A DNA stretch of 64,000 nt from JABURQ01 sp029243145 (GCA_965660145.1 CBFHYX010000002.1:248001-312000); one strand, 5' to 3'; positions 1 to 12,173 are shown, counted from the first letter of the stretch. The notes: generated by a model not told the origin, from the letters alone. Translations and numbers: made by a program.

Positions 1-2311
<2,311 letters not shown>

Positions 2312-2387
2312 TTCGCACGCTCCTTTGTGAATGATGGCGGGATATCAGCGAAATGCTAACCTCCCTAACACCGAAGCACAGGGGTCA

Positions 2388-5300
2388 TCAGGTCGCAGAT
2401 TTTTCGAGCTGCATGTTCAGGCACAGTCCACGAATTTCATTCATGAGTACATCAAAGCTGGCAGGCGTTCCGGCTTCCAGTGTGTTCTCACCCTTAACCA
2501 TCGATTCGTAAATCTTGGTTCGTCCTTCCACATCGTCACTCTTCACTGTCAGTAACTCTTGCAGAATGTAAGCAGCTCCATACGCTTCCAGAGCCCACAC
2601 TTCCATCTCTCCAAATCGCTGTCCACCAAAGCGGGCTTTACCACCCAGCGGTTGTTGAGTAATCAGAGAGTAAGGACCAGTTGCACGAGCATGAACCTTA
2701 TCATCGACAAGGTGATGCAGTTTCAGCATATAAATCATGCCGACTGTCACACGCTGTTCGAATGGGTCGCCCGAACGTCCGTCATACAGAACACTCTTAC
2801 CTTCAGGGGGCAATCCTGCTTCTTCCAAAGCATCATGAATCGATTGTTCAGAGGCCCCATCGAAGACCGGACAAATCGCTGCAAAGCCCAACTTCGAAGC
2901 AGCCCATCCAAGGTGAGTTTCCAGAATCTGACCGACATTCATACGACTCGGAACACCAAGAGGATTCAGAATGATGTCAACAGGAGTCCCGTCTTCAAGA
3001 AACGGCATGTCTTCTTCCGGCAGAATCTTGGAGATCACACCTTTGTTTCCGTGACGACCGGCCATCTTGTCACCGACCGAAATCTGACGTTTCGAGGCTA
3101 CATAGATTTTCACCATTTGCAGCACGCCACTCGGTAACTCATCGCCACGCTTCATGCTGTTAATTTCTTGATCACGAGAGGCGATCACAATATCAACCGT
3201 CTCCCACGATTCTTTCATAAGCTTCCGCAAGTCGGCCTGCTTCTGCGGCGAACGCAATTCCATATCTTCAACAGTAGAAGGGAATCGCTCCGCGTACTCG
3301 TACAAGAATTTATGGTCGTCGATCTCGCGAATATTACGCCCATCGTCGTCTTGCATTTTGCGTCCGAGAATCTTCTCAAACTCAACCAGAAACTCAACAA
3401 ACTTCTCAGCAACTAATTGATTGCCTTCCTGCTCGGCCTCTTTCAGTTGCTTATCGAACGTTTTACGTTCCAATTCTGAAAGACTCATGCGACGGGCGAA
3501 CTTCTCAGTATGAATCACAATCCCTTCAACACCAGATGGCACTTCGAGAGATTCATTCTTCACATCTTCACCGGCACGACCGAAAATTGCATGCAGCAAT
3601 TTTTCTTCAGGTGTGAGTTCTGTTTTTGCTTTGGGAGAAACCTTACCGACGAGAATATCGCCCGGCTCAACACTGGTCCCAATTTGTACAATGCCTTCTT
3701 CGTCAAGATGGCGTAAGGCCTTCTCGCTCACGTTAGGAATATCGCGTGTAAACTCTTCACGCCCCAACTTTGTTTCACGAATTTCCACATCGAACTCGTC
3801 GATGTGAATCGAGGTGTAAACATCGTCTTTCACAAGACGCTCTGAAAGAATAATTGCGTCTTCGTAGTTATAACCTTCCCACGACATAAACGAGACAAGC
3901 ACGTTTCGACCGAGTGCCAAGTGTCCGTTATGAGTGGCTGCTGAATCGCACATGACTTGACCACGCTTGACGCGATCACCGATCGAAACCAAAGGTTTTT
4001 GATTCAAGCATGTCCGTTCATTCAAACCGACATATTTACGCAGCGGATAGTTTTTGCCATCCACCTCGATGCGGTTCGCATCAACGAAAGTCACTTTGCC
4101 CGCTCGCTCCGCACGTACCACCATCCCTGAGTTTTCAGCGACAGCCTTCTCCATGCCGGTACCCACCAATGGGCGTTCAGCATTCAGCAAAGGCACAGCC
4201 TGACGCTGCATGTTCGAACCCATCAAGGCACGGTTTGCGTCGTCGTGTTCGAGGAACGGAATCAAGCTGGCAGAAATCCCCACCATCTGGTTGGGAATCA
4301 AGTCGATATATTCGATGGTATCGGTAGTCACCCAAGACACATCGTTGCGATAACGACAAAGAACACGATCTTCGACCACTTTGCCTTTAACAACCTGCGT
4401 ATCGGCTGGAGCCACATGTACGTTAGCTTCTTCGTCGGCACGCAACCATTCGACTTCTTCAGTCAACTTACCCTTGGCCACCTTACGATAAGGAGTGATC
4501 AAGAAGCCGTAATCATCGACGCGAGACAGAATACTCAACGACGAGATGAGTCCGATATTTGTACCTTCCGGTGTTTCAATCGGACAAATACGACCATAGT
4601 GAGAAATATGAACGTCGCGAACCTCAAAACCGGCACGCTTACGATTCAAACCACCGGGACCGAGAGCACTCAAGCGACGCTCGTGAGTTAACATAGACAG
4701 AGGATTCGTCTGGTCGACGACTTGCGATAATTCAGAACGACCAAAGAAAAAGTCAATCGATGCGGAAACACTTTTCGGATTCACCAATGTCCGAGGAGTC
4801 ATTTCCTCGACATCCTTCATCGCCATGCGTTCTTGCACGGTTCGACGAAGCTTGAGGAATCCCTTACGAATTTCGTCGCAACCGAGCTCATCAATCGTTC
4901 GCAAGCGACGATTACCCAAGTTATCGATGTCATCAACATAGGCCTCGTCACTACCTTTGCGAAGTAGCACGAGATAACGAATGGAGTTAATGAAATCTTC
5001 CGGACGAAGAATCATTTCGTTGTCTGGAACATCCTGATCGAACTTCCGGTTGATACGGAAACGACCCACGCGGCCAAGACGGTATCGATTCACATCAAAG
5101 AACTTTTCAATGAAAAGATCTTTGGCCTTTTCGAGTTGTGGAGGATTCCCCGGACGCAAACGCTGATAGATTCGCAACAACGCTTCTTCGTGACTGTTTG
5201 TACCATCTTCCAACAATGTGTTGAGAATCAACACATCCTCTTCAGCCGGAATACTCTCAAACATCTTCACCTTGGCGTCGTTCATCTCCTCGACAGCCAA

Positions 5301-6104
5301 CTCTGTAACAGCCTGACCCGCCTCGAGAATAAACTCACCCACACGTTCATGCCCGGTGGGGAAGATCACATGATCGGCGGTATACTTACCAATAATCTTT
5401 GCCGCATCGGCCGGCTTTGGAACCTTTGTTTTCTTAACGTCATAGAACAATTTGAGAAGCTCGGCATCGGAAGAGAACTTCTCATCCATCGCACGCAGCA
5501 AAGTAATCGCAGGAAACTTACCGCTCTGATCGATACGAACAGAAAGCGTTTCCTTCTTCCCCATAGCCAATTCAATCCAGCTTCCACGTTCTGGAATGAT
5601 ACGACAGGAGTAAGATCGACGTTCACCGATCTCGTCAACTCGCATAAAGTCGACACCAGGCGATCTGTGCAACTGGCTGACCACAACACGCTCGGAACCA
5701 TTGATGATAAACTCACCACCACCGAGCATGATCGGCATATCGCCAAGGTAGACTTCTTCCTCAATCGGTTGCTCTTTATTCAATCGCATCCAGACCCGGA
5801 AAGGCCGACCGTAAGTCAGCCGAAGCTGCCGACACTCCATGGGAGTGTAACGGGGCTTGCCCAATTCATACTTGACATACTCGAGCTTATACTGACCGTC
5901 ATAGCTCTCAATTGGGAATATTTCGCGCAAAATGGATTCAATTCCCTGATTCTTGCGACCCTTGGTTTCAATACCAAGTTGCAAAAAATGAGAGTATGAG
6001 TCCGTTTGTATTGAGCAAAGATCCGGGAGTTCGGCCGTATTCTCAAGCACTCCAAAATTTCTGTCTTCAGTCGTTTCAATGACGCGGGTCGATGAAATCG
6101 GCAT
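2388..6104 (-). CDS. rpoB: RNA polymerase subunit beta
   Basis: Second large catalytic subunit of RNA polymerase, 1238 aa with the start chosen here. ATG at 6102-6104 follows AAGGA at good spacing and begins MPISSTRVIETTEDRNFG, where family homology begins. The reading frame stays open for 76 more codons upstream (to 6332), but that extension has no family resemblance and overlaps the rplL-rpoB spacer. Diagnostic beta motifs are visible: PIETPEGTNIGLISSL in the rifampicin/active-site region and GDKMAGRHGNKGVIS near the C-terminal third. It sits between rplL and rpoC, the universal bacterial order. Confidence 0.97.
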   Translation of the reverse strand: MPISSTRVIETTEDRNFGVLENTAELPDLCSIQTDSYSHFLQLGIETKGRKNQGIESILREIFPIESYDGQYKLEYVKYELGKPRYTPMECRQLRLTYGRPFRVWMRLNKEQPIEEEVYLGDMPIMLGGGEFIINGSERVVVSQLHRSPGVDFMRVDEIGERRSYSCRIIPERGSWIELAMGKKETLSVRIDQSGKFPAITLLRAMDEKFSSDAELLKLFYDVKKTKVPKPADAAKIIGKYTADHVIFPTGHERVGEFILEAGQAVTELAVEEMNDAKVKMFESIPAEEDVLILNTLLEDGTNSHEEALLRIYQRLRPGNPPQLEKAKDLFIEKFFDVNRYRLGRVGRFRINRKFDQDVPDNEMILRPEDFINSIRYLVLLRKGSDEAYVDDIDNLGNRRLRTIDELGCDEIRKGFLKLRRTVQERMAMKDVEEMTPRTLVNPKSVSASIDFFFGRSELSQVVDQTNPLSMLTHERRLSALGPGGLNRKRAGFEVRDVHISHYGRICPIETPEGTNIGLISSLSILSRVDDYGFLITPYRKVAKGKLTEEVEWLRADEEANVHVAPADTQVVKGKVVEDRVLCRYRNDVSWVTTDTIEYIDLIPNQMVGISASLIPFLEHDDANRALMGSNMQRQAVPLLNAERPLVGTGMEKAVAENSGMVVRAERAGKVTFVDANRIEVDGKNYPLRKYVGLNERTCLNQKPLVSIGDRVKRGQVMCDSAATHNGHLALGRNVLVSFMSWEGYNYEDAIILSERLVKDDVYTSIHIDEFDVEIRETKLGREEFTRDIPNVSEKALRHLDEEGIVQIGTSVEPGDILVGKVSPKAKTELTPEEKLLHAIFGRAGEDVKNESLEVPSGVEGIVIHTEKFARRMSLSELERKTFDKQLKEAEQEGNQLVAEKFVEFLVEFEKILGRKMQDDDGRNIREIDDHKFLYEYAERFPSTVEDMELRSPQKQADLRKLMKESWETVDIVIASRDQEINSMKRGDELPSGVLQMVKIYVASKRQISVGDKMAGRHGNKGVISKILPEEDMPFLEDGTPVDIILNPLGVPSRMNVGQILETHLGWAASKLGFAAICPVFDGASEQSIHDALEEAGLPPEGKSVLYDGRSGDPFEQRVTVGMIYMLKLHHLVDDKVHARATGPYSLITQQPLGGKARFGGQRFGEMEVWALEAYGAAYILQELLTVKSDDVEGRTKIYESMVKGENTLEAGTPASFDVLMNEIRGLCLNMQLEKSAT

Positions 6105-6457
6105 GCGTTCCTTCCCGATGTGGAATTCGTCAGATCGGATGGCGAGGGTGGTTGGTGCAAACAGCGGACTGCGCGCAGAGGTCTCGTACTCAATAAAGTA
6201 TCGCTCTTTGCGCAGAATTTCAAACCAGTTCTGCAAAAACTGGTAACCAGTGTACACATGGCAATAGGCCCAACGACGGTCCAATGAGAACAAAAACCTC
6301 AAAAAGACCATCGAAAAACGGATCACCGCCAAGCATCAACCACGGCATCGCACATTTGTGTATGCCTTGAATGCTTGCAACTTGCAAGAACTCAAGACCA
6401 AAGAATCGGCTACGAACAATCGCAACCGATTCTCAACGAAATTTTCAGCGTGCCGAA
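6105..6457. other. rplL-rpoB intergenic spacer, no gene
   Basis: 353 bp without a supported gene. On the minus strand the rpoB frame is open through most of it but looks non-coding. A 15-bp palindrome, CTTGCAA-C-TTGCAAG, lies at 6374-6388. No T-tract follows it, so it is not an obvious terminator. In many bacteria this spacer carries an attenuator or RNA processing site between ribosomal protein and polymerase genes. That is the expected role here but it is not demonstrated by the sequence. Confidence 0.4.
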
Positions 6458-6862
6458 CTATTTCACTTCTGCCGTACCGCCAGCTTCTTCGATGTCGGCT
6501 TTGATTTTCTCGGCTTCGTCTTTCTCGCAGCCCTCTTTCAGAGGTTTGGGAGCACTTTCGACGAGTTCCTTGGCTTCTTTGAGGCCTAGACCGGTAATCG
6601 TACGAACGACCTTAATCACATTGATCTTGGCTCCGCCGAAACCGGTCAGAACAACATCGAATGAGTCCTTCTCAGCAGCCGCTTCTTCACCACCGCCACC
6701 ACCAGGACCAGCCATGACGACACCGCCACCAGCAGGTTCAATGCCGTGAACGTCTTTCAGATAGTCAGCCAATGCTTTGGCTTCAAGTAGTGACAGGCTG
6801 ACAATTTTGTCGCCCAGATCTTTAGTTGTCGCATCAAACTCTTGGACTTCTGCAGTCGCCAT
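6458..6862 (-). CDS. rplL: Ribosomal protein bL12 (L7/L12)
   Basis: Stalk protein of the 50S subunit that recruits translational GTPases; 134 aa. An N-terminal dimerisation domain (residues 1-40, LSLLEAKALADYLKDVHGI) is followed by a flexible Ala/Gly/Glu hinge (about 45-65) and the conserved C-terminal domain (EKDSFDVVLTGFGGAKINVIKVVR...LGLKEAKELVE). The hinge is unusually glycine-rich (GPGGGGGEEAAAE). It is placed 126 bp downstream of rplJ, whose product anchors it on the ribosome. Confidence 0.97.
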   Translation of the reverse strand: MATAEVQEFDATTKDLGDKIVSLSLLEAKALADYLKDVHGIEPAGGGVVMAGPGGGGGEEAAAEKDSFDVVLTGFGGAKINVIKVVRTITGLGLKEAKELVESAPKPLKEGCEKDEAEKIKADIEEAGGTAEVK

Positions 6863-6988
6863 TGTCTCTCAACCTTTCTTCACCCAGGAGGCCGCTTTAA
6901 CACGACCGAAAATTGATTCTAATACGGACACTCAAACGCCATCGGTCACCAGCTTACGTTCTGACTGACCGGCTTGATTCCAAAATGA

Positions 6989-7504
6989 TTATTCTTCTTT
7001 TTCCGAAGCCGCTTTGACAGCACCGGAAACTCTTCCACCTGGCCCCAACAAAGCACCAGCAATCTGGCGAGCGGGAGCCAACATTAAACCGGCAATCTCG
7101 GACAACAATTCTGCCCGACCCGGAGACTTACTTAATTGCATCACAGCATCATGATCGAGGACATTTCCTTCAATCGTGGCACCTTTGATTTCGAGAGTTT
7201 TCAACTCTTTTGCCCATTGAGCAATCGACTTGGACAACTCGACAACATCCTCCCCACCCCAGACCAATGTGGTCGGACCTGAGAGCACCGCATCCAACCC
7301 CTCAATACCACGATCAGCAAGAACGCGACGCGCCAAGGTATTCTTAACCGTCAGTGCAGTCATATTGCTGCCACGGAGAGCAATTCGCCATGTATTTGCA
7401 TCGTTTGCTTCAAGCTTCGACACATCAACAAGCAAAAGATTCTTGGATTCCCCCAAGTGCTCCCCGATCTCGGCCATCAGCATTTGTTTTACTTTTTTAC
7501 TCAT
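6989..7504 (-). CDS. rplJ: Ribosomal protein uL10
   Basis: Base of the ribosomal stalk, binding 23S rRNA and several L7/L12 dimers; 171 aa, normal family length. The N-terminal half carries the rRNA-binding region (LLVDVSKLEANDANTWRIALR, NTLARRVL). The C-terminal tail is Ala/Gly-rich and charged (GRVSGAVKAASEKEE), as expected of the L7/L12-binding helix. In E. coli L10 represses its own operon through an mRNA leader. The 94-bp rplA-rplJ gap is where such a leader would lie, but no structure was verified. Confidence 0.96.
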   Translation of the reverse strand: MSKKVKQMLMAEIGEHLGESKNLLLVDVSKLEANDANTWRIALRGSNMTALTVKNTLARRVLADRGIEGLDAVLSGPTTLVWGGEDVVELSKSIAQWAKELKTLEIKGATIEGNVLDHDAVMQLSKSPGRAELLSEIAGLMLAPARQIAGALLGPGGRVSGAVKAASEKEE

Positions 7505-7598
7505 ATCTCTTTTCCACTGATTGGCTTTGACGCCCTAAAACACGATACAAAACCAGATTTTCGCTGACTCTCACTCAACTCAGCCTCGACAGCTAACA

Positions 7599-8303
7599 CT
7601 AAACTGCCACTGAAACACCGGGAGTCATGGTCGCTGAAATTGTCACCGCTCGCATAAAGACTCCCTTAGAGGAAGTCGGTTTCATCGAGATCACCAAATT
7701 CAACAATGCCTGAATATTTTCAACAAGCTGCTCGGGACTGAAAGACAATCGCCCAACCACGGAATGCACATTCCCGCCCGCATCAACTCGGAACTCAACT
7801 TTACCCGCCTTATAGTCGGCAACAGCCGTTGCAACATCTTGCGTCACTGTTCCGGCACGAGGAGAAGGCATTAACCCTCGAGGGCCAAGAACTTTCCCCA
7901 ACGGTCCAACCACGCCCATCATGTCAGGAGTGGCAATCGCAACATCAAAATCGAGCCATCCACCAGCGACCTTATCGGCAAGCTCTTTGCCTCCCACAAC
8001 ATCAGCCCCAGCACCTTCAGCAATCTGAACGTTTTCGCCTTGAGCAAACACAATAACGCGTTGGCTTTTCCCGATACCGTGAGGCAAAACAATCGATCCA
8101 CGCACCAATTGGTCAGCCTGCTTTGGATCAACTCCTAAACGCAAACCAATTTCGACCGACTGATCGAACTTCACCGGCTTGATTCCCTTTGGCAAATTCT
8201 CATTGAAGGACTTCAACACCTTGACAGCCTCCTCAAGAGAAACGGTCCCGGTCTCAATCGCCTTTTTCGTAAGATGCTCAATTCGCTTTGATTTTTTAGG
8301 CAT
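7599..8303 (-). CDS. rplA: Ribosomal protein uL1
   Basis: L1 stalk protein of the 50S subunit, involved in E-site tRNA release; 234 aa. The ATG at 8301-8303 (MPKKSKRIEHLTKK) is chosen over an upstream in-frame start at 8354, because the extra 17 residues lack family similarity. Signature segments are FDQSVEIGLRLGVDPKQADQLVRG near the N-terminus, and MGVVGPLGKVLGPRGLMPSPRAGTV, quoted here in two parts: MGVVGPLGKVLGPRG and LMPSPRAGTV. It follows rplK by 65 bp, the usual L11-L1 pair. Confidence 0.96.
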   Translation of the reverse strand: MPKKSKRIEHLTKKAIETGTVSLEEAVKVLKSFNENLPKGIKPVKFDQSVEIGLRLGVDPKQADQLVRGSIVLPHGIGKSQRVIVFAQGENVQIAEGAGADVVGGKELADKVAGGWLDFDVAIATPDMMGVVGPLGKVLGPRGLMPSPRAGTVTQDVATAVADYKAGKVEFRVDAGGNVHSVVGRLSFSPEQLVENIQALLNLVISMKPTSSKGVFMRAVTISATMTPGVSVAV

Positions 8304-8368
8304 GACACTATCTTCTTTAATGCGTCCACAATAATTGTATTTTGAAGCTCTCAACCGCCCGAAAGAAA

Positions 8369-8794
8369 TTAACCCTCGACCGCAATCCCCATACTGCGAG
8401 CTGTGCCAGCGATTGTCTTCGCAGCTTGCTCAACAGTCGAGGCGTTCATATCTTCGTATTTTATCTGGGCGATCTCGACCAACTGAGCCTGAGTCACAGT
8501 ACCCACTCTGTCAGTCCGAGGATTACCTGCCCCTTTCGCGATCTTCGCAGCCTGCTTCAACAACACAGCAGCAGGAGGACTTTTGATAATGAAATCAAAT
8601 GAGCGATCATTGTAGACAGTGATTACGACCGGCAGAGTCACGCCCATCTTGTCGCGAGTCTGATCATTGAAGGCCGAAACAAACTGCCCGATATTCACCC
8701 CATGAGGACCGAGTGCCGTACCAACAGGAGGAGCAGGAGTTGCCTGCCCACCAGTAACCTGGACTTTAATTTGTGTAACAACCTGCTTGGCCAT
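8369..8794 (-). CDS. rplK: Ribosomal protein uL11
   Basis: 50S protein at the GTPase-associated centre, needed for factor binding and for RelA activation; 141 aa, the standard length. The N-terminal domain has the proline-rich PAPPVGTALGPHGVNIGQF helix region. The C-terminal rRNA-binding domain carries FDFIIKSPPAAVLLKQAA and ends NASTVEQAAKTIAGTARSMG. It lies between nusG and rplA, matching the conserved nusG-rplK-rplA order. Confidence 0.97.
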   Translation of the reverse strand: MAKQVVTQIKVQVTGGQATPAPPVGTALGPHGVNIGQFVSAFNDQTRDKMGVTLPVVITVYNDRSFDFIIKSPPAAVLLKQAAKIAKGAGNPRTDRVGTVTQAQLVEIAQIKYEDMNASTVEQAAKTIAGTARSMGIAVEG

Positions 8795-8884
8795 GTCGGA
8801 ATGTCTTTTTTTTGAAAATCTTCGAAAAAACGCCGGTACTCTTCACCAGCGAATCACATGTATCCTGAGCTCGACTCAATCAAA

Positions 8885-9451
8885 TCAAATCCGCTCAGCT
8901 TGCCAGTAGTCGAGTTCGACCTGGGTCGAACGACCAAAAATCTCAATCAGAACGGTAATCTTTCCGCTCGACTCATCGATGATATCGATCGTGCCCTCAA
9001 AGCCCTCGAAGGCCCCCTCTTTAACTTTCACAACATCGCCTGTGGCAAAATCAATCTTGACCTTCTCAGGCTCGACTTCGTTCGCGGCCTCCAAGCCCAA
9101 CATACGGCTGACTTCCTCTTCCCGCATAGGAACAGGCCGTCCGGCCGTTCCCGTGAAATCACCCACACCGCTGGTATCCCGAATCAAGTACCAGGTCTCA
9201 TCATTCAAATCCATGTTAACCATGATGTAACCGGGGTACAGCTTCCGCTCAACCACACGCTTCTTACCACCTTTAGTTTTTTCGGCAATCTTTTCGGTGG
9301 GAATAATGATCTCACCAAAAAAATTAGACAATCCTTCCACGCGAATGCGCTTCAACAAAGCCTCGCGAATGGTTCTCTCGCGATTGCTTTGAACTTTCAG
9401 CACATACCACTGTTTCCCAGAGGATTCCAGTGAGTCTTGCGAGGCTACCAT
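8885..9451 (-). CDS. nusG: Transcription termination/antitermination protein NusG
   Basis: Binds the RNA polymerase clamp and couples transcription to Rho or to the ribosome. 188 aa from the ATG at 9449-9451 (MVASQDSLESSGKQWYVLKV). An in-frame upstream start at 9553 would add 34 residues with no family similarity. The NGN domain covers about residues 12-125 (WYVLKVQSNRERTIREAL, LYPGYIMVNMDLNDETWYLIR). The KOW motif follows (FATGDVVKVKEGAFEGFEGTI). The Shine-Dalgarno before the chosen start is weak, so the exact start is less certain than the identity. Confidence 0.95.
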   Translation of the reverse strand: MVASQDSLESSGKQWYVLKVQSNRERTIREALLKRIRVEGLSNFFGEIIIPTEKIAEKTKGGKKRVVERKLYPGYIMVNMDLNDETWYLIRDTSGVGDFTGTAGRPVPMREEEVSRMLGLEAANEVEPEKVKIDFATGDVVKVKEGAFEGFEGTIDIIDESSGKITVLIEIFGRSTQVELDYWQAERI

Positions 9452-9584
9452 GATTCCAGACCGTCTTCCCAAGCGCCCAAACGAACCGCGGCAAAAAGTA
9501 ATGGGCCGCTTATCATGCCCGTTGAGGCGAATATTTTCAATGATCAGAAGCAAATTCGGCCAACTGAGGACGAATTTTTCTGTT

Positions 9585-10040
9585 TCAGACCTTCAAAACG
9601 TCTACCAGTCGGAACAAAAACGCCCACAGATAGTCGTAAAGATAGAGCAAAATCCCAATAAAACTCATACAAACGATAACCACGATTGTGGATCGAATCA
9701 ATTCTTTCCAACTGACCCAAGTTACTTTATCCATCTCAGCCTGAACCGAGATGAGAAAATCAGCGAACCGAGGATAGTTGACTAGACGATAGGCGAACCA
9801 AATCCCCGCCAACGCCAACCCGAAGGCCACCCCACTCTGGGCCCCTTCAGCCAGCGTTTCCGAAGAAACCATGTCCGCCAAAACAGAGTTGTAAAGCGAC
9901 ATCGCTCCCAACACAAACACCGCAGCCACGGCCACGCCCGTCCATTGACGAACGCGTCGACCTTGATTGCGTTTATACAAACTCGAACTGAACATTTCGC
10001 TCAGAAGAGTTTGACTACCTTTCGATTTTGTTGTCGCCAT
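9585..10040 (-). CDS. secE: Preprotein translocase subunit SecE
   Basis: Clamp subunit of the SecYEG translocon in the inner membrane; 151 aa. Three hydrophobic segments are visible: about residues 33-52, about 68-86, and the conserved C-terminal one (TIVVIVCMSFIGILLYLYDY). The last is preceded by the SecE signature amphipathic helix with VTWVSWKELIRST. The extra N-terminal membrane segments make it longer than the minimal 60-residue bacterial form. It precedes nusG, as in most bacteria. Confidence 0.94.
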   Translation of the reverse strand: MATTKSKGSQTLLSEMFSSSLYKRNQGRRVRQWTGVAVAAVFVLGAMSLYNSVLADMVSSETLAEGAQSGVAFGLALAGIWFAYRLVNYPRFADFLISVQAEMDKVTWVSWKELIRSTIVVIVCMSFIGILLYLYDYLWAFLFRLVDVLKV

Positions 10041-10122
10041 CCTGTGACAGCCTCTCTAAAACCGCATGAATTCCAATTCAGGCCGAAAATACTTATCTCT
10101 TCCGACCGCCGCATCCTGCAAG

Positions 10123-10196
<74 letters not shown>

Positions 10197-10218
10197 TCCA
10201 CCCGGCAAATTCCAGGGA

Positions 10219-10371
10219 CTACTTCTTACGTGACTCTTTATGTTTTGTATGCTTCCGATTTTTCGGACAGTACTTGTTTAACTCCAGACGATCGGTCCCA
10301 CGAGTCTCTTTTTGGACTCGATAATTGCGTTGACCGCAGTCTGTACACTCTAACCAGACATATTCTCTCAT
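10219..10371 (-). CDS. rpmG: Ribosomal protein bL33
   Basis: Small 50S protein near the E site; 50 aa from the ATG at 10369-10371 (MREYVWLECTDCGQRNY), with GAAGG upstream. An 11-residue in-frame upstream extension is rejected. The first zinc knuckle CxxC is intact (ECTDCG). The second pair is CPKN instead of CxxC, so only three of the four zinc cysteines remain, an intermediate between zinc-binding and zinc-free forms. It is encoded between tuf and tRNA-Trp. Confidence 0.94.
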   Translation of the reverse strand: MREYVWLECTDCGQRNYRVQKETRGTDRLELNKYCPKNRKHTKHKESRKK

Positions 10372-10495
10372 CGAACGAACCTTCACCCCGAAATAACTGA
10401 ACACCGCGAAAAAACGGAAACCTGCCCCGCATCAATCGTGCGGGACAGGCGATCTCGTACATTATTAACTCAAGGCACCGTCTTGAAACTCGTAA

Positions 10496-11692
10496 TCACT
10501 CGACGATTTTCGTAACAACACCGGAACCGACCGTACGGCCACCTTCGCGAATCGCGAAACGGCTTCCCTCTTCAAGGGCGATCGGCTTTTGCAGCTCGAC
10601 TTCAACTTTCACATTATCACCAGGCATACACATCTCGGCACCACCCAGCAACGTCGTTGATCCAGTCACGTCGGTTGTGCGGAAGTAGAACTGAGGGCGA
10701 TAGCCACTGAAGAATGGCGTATGACGACCACCTTCATCTTTACTCAGAACGTAAACTTCACCTTCAAACTTGGTATGAGGCAAAATCGTACCGGGTGCCG
10801 CCAAAACTTGACCGCGACCAATATCCTCTTTCTTCACACCACGCAAAAGAATACCGACGTTGTCTCCGGCAATCCCTTGATCCAAAGTCTTCTGGAACAT
10901 TTCCACGCCAGTGACTGTGGTAACCACAGTGTCAGCCAAACCGACAATTTCGATTTTCTCACCAACATTAATGGTTCCTGACTCGATACGACCGGTTGCG
11001 ACTGTTCCACGGCCTTCGATCGAGAACACGTCTTCAACTGCCATCAGGAAGTTTTTGTCAGAATCACGTGGAGGCTCAGGAATATGAGCATCCAGAGCAT
11101 CGATCAACTCGCCAATACACTTATTGGCGGAGTCATCTCCTGGAGCATCCAGAGCACCCTTGGCGTTCCCGCGAATGATGGGAATGTCGTCTCCGGGAAA
11201 GTCGTACTTCGAAAGAAGATCGCGAACTTCCATCTCCACCAACTCGAGCAACTCTTCATCATCGACGAGGTCGCACTTATTGAGAAAGACAACCAGAGCT
11301 GGCACGTTCACCTGACGAGCAAGCAGAATATGCTCGCGAGTTTGAGGCATCGGGCCATCCGCGGCAGACACAACGAGGATCGCCCCGTCCATCTGAGCCG
11401 CACCTGTAATCATGTTCTTGACGTAGTCCGCGTGTCCGGGACAGTCAATGTGAGCATAGTGACGAGCTTCACTCTCGTACTCAACGTGTGAAGCAGCAAT
11501 CGTCACGGTTTTGGTCTCGTCACGCACGGTACCGCCCTTGGCGATATCGGCATAACTTTTTGCTGATGCAAGACCTTTAGTGGCCTGCACGGCAACCAAA
11601 GCTGCCGTCAGAGTTGTTTTACCGTGGTCGATGTGGCCAATAGTCCCCACGTTCACGTGAGGCTTTGTCCGTTCAAATGTTTCCTTCGCCAT
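10496..11692 (-). CDS. tuf: Elongation factor Tu
   Basis: GTPase that delivers aminoacyl-tRNA to the ribosome; 398 aa. The ATG at 11690-11692 is preceded by GAGGAGAAGTA. A longer in-frame reading to 11839 would run back through the upstream spacer and is not supported. G-domain motifs are all present: GHIDHGKTTL (P-loop), DCPGHADYVKNM (G3), NKCDLVDDEE (G4). Domains 2 and 3 follow and end GSGVVTKIVE. It is preceded by four tRNA genes, the arrangement known from the E. coli tufB operon. Confidence 0.98.
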   Translation of the reverse strand: MAKETFERTKPHVNVGTIGHIDHGKTTLTAALVAVQATKGLASAKSYADIAKGGTVRDETKTVTIAASHVEYESEARHYAHIDCPGHADYVKNMITGAAQMDGAILVVSAADGPMPQTREHILLARQVNVPALVVFLNKCDLVDDEELLELVEMEVRDLLSKYDFPGDDIPIIRGNAKGALDAPGDDSANKCIGELIDALDAHIPEPPRDSDKNFLMAVEDVFSIEGRGTVATGRIESGTINVGEKIEIVGLADTVVTTVTGVEMFQKTLDQGIAGDNVGILLRGVKKEDIGRGQVLAAPGTILPHTKFEGEVYVLSKDEGGRHTPFFSGYRPQFYFRTTDVTGSTTLLGGAEMCMPGDNVKVEVELQKPIALEEGSRFAIREGGRTVGSGVVTKIVE

Positions 11693-11859
11693 TACTTCTC
11701 CTCGAACGATTCCGTTTATCTGGGGCAAGCCAACACGGCTACCACTGTGATCAATTCTATGCAACCATCTTTCACAACGACACAGTTGCGAGGCCCGGTT
11801 ACTTTTACATCTCTCGTAGTCAATCAGGAGAGATAACACCTAACGGACACGAACAAACT

Positions 11860-11926
11860 CAACCCTCTTGCAATCTCAACCCTCTTGCAATCTCAATCCT
11901 CTTGCAATCTCAATCCTCTTGCGAGG
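11860..11926. repeat. Tandem 17-bp repeat, four copies
   Basis: Between tRNA-Thr(GGT) and tuf there are about four head-to-tail copies of a 17-bp unit: CAACCCTCTTGCAATCT twice, then CAATCCTCTTGCAATCT, then a copy that diverges at its 3' end (CAATCCTCTTGCGAGG). It lies inside the presumed tRNA-tuf primary transcript, so it would be transcribed. No function is assigned; slipped-strand expansion is the simplest origin. Confidence 0.9.
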
Positions 11927-11930
11927 ACAG

Positions 11931-12002
<72 letters not shown>

Positions 12003-12102
12003 CAACCACTGGGTCGTTCCCGCGATTCAGCCATCTCTCCAAAATCACAACGCCGCCAATAATTTATTGACCGAGCCGAAATACATGTTTATCAGACTGA
12101 AA

Positions 12103-12173
<71 letters not shown>

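Noticed and set aside
5136..5999. 287-codon open frame on the plus strand
   Set aside because: Fully antisense to rpoB, with no family resemblance; long shadow frames are common opposite conserved genes here (also 2559-3137).
6105..6332. 76-codon in-frame N-terminal extension of RpoB
   Set aside because: No similarity to beta subunits, and a good Shine-Dalgarno precedes the internal ATG at 6104.
11860..11926. Possible CRISPR array
   Set aside because: Repeats are contiguous 17-mers without spacers and no cas genes are present; it is a simple tandem repeat.
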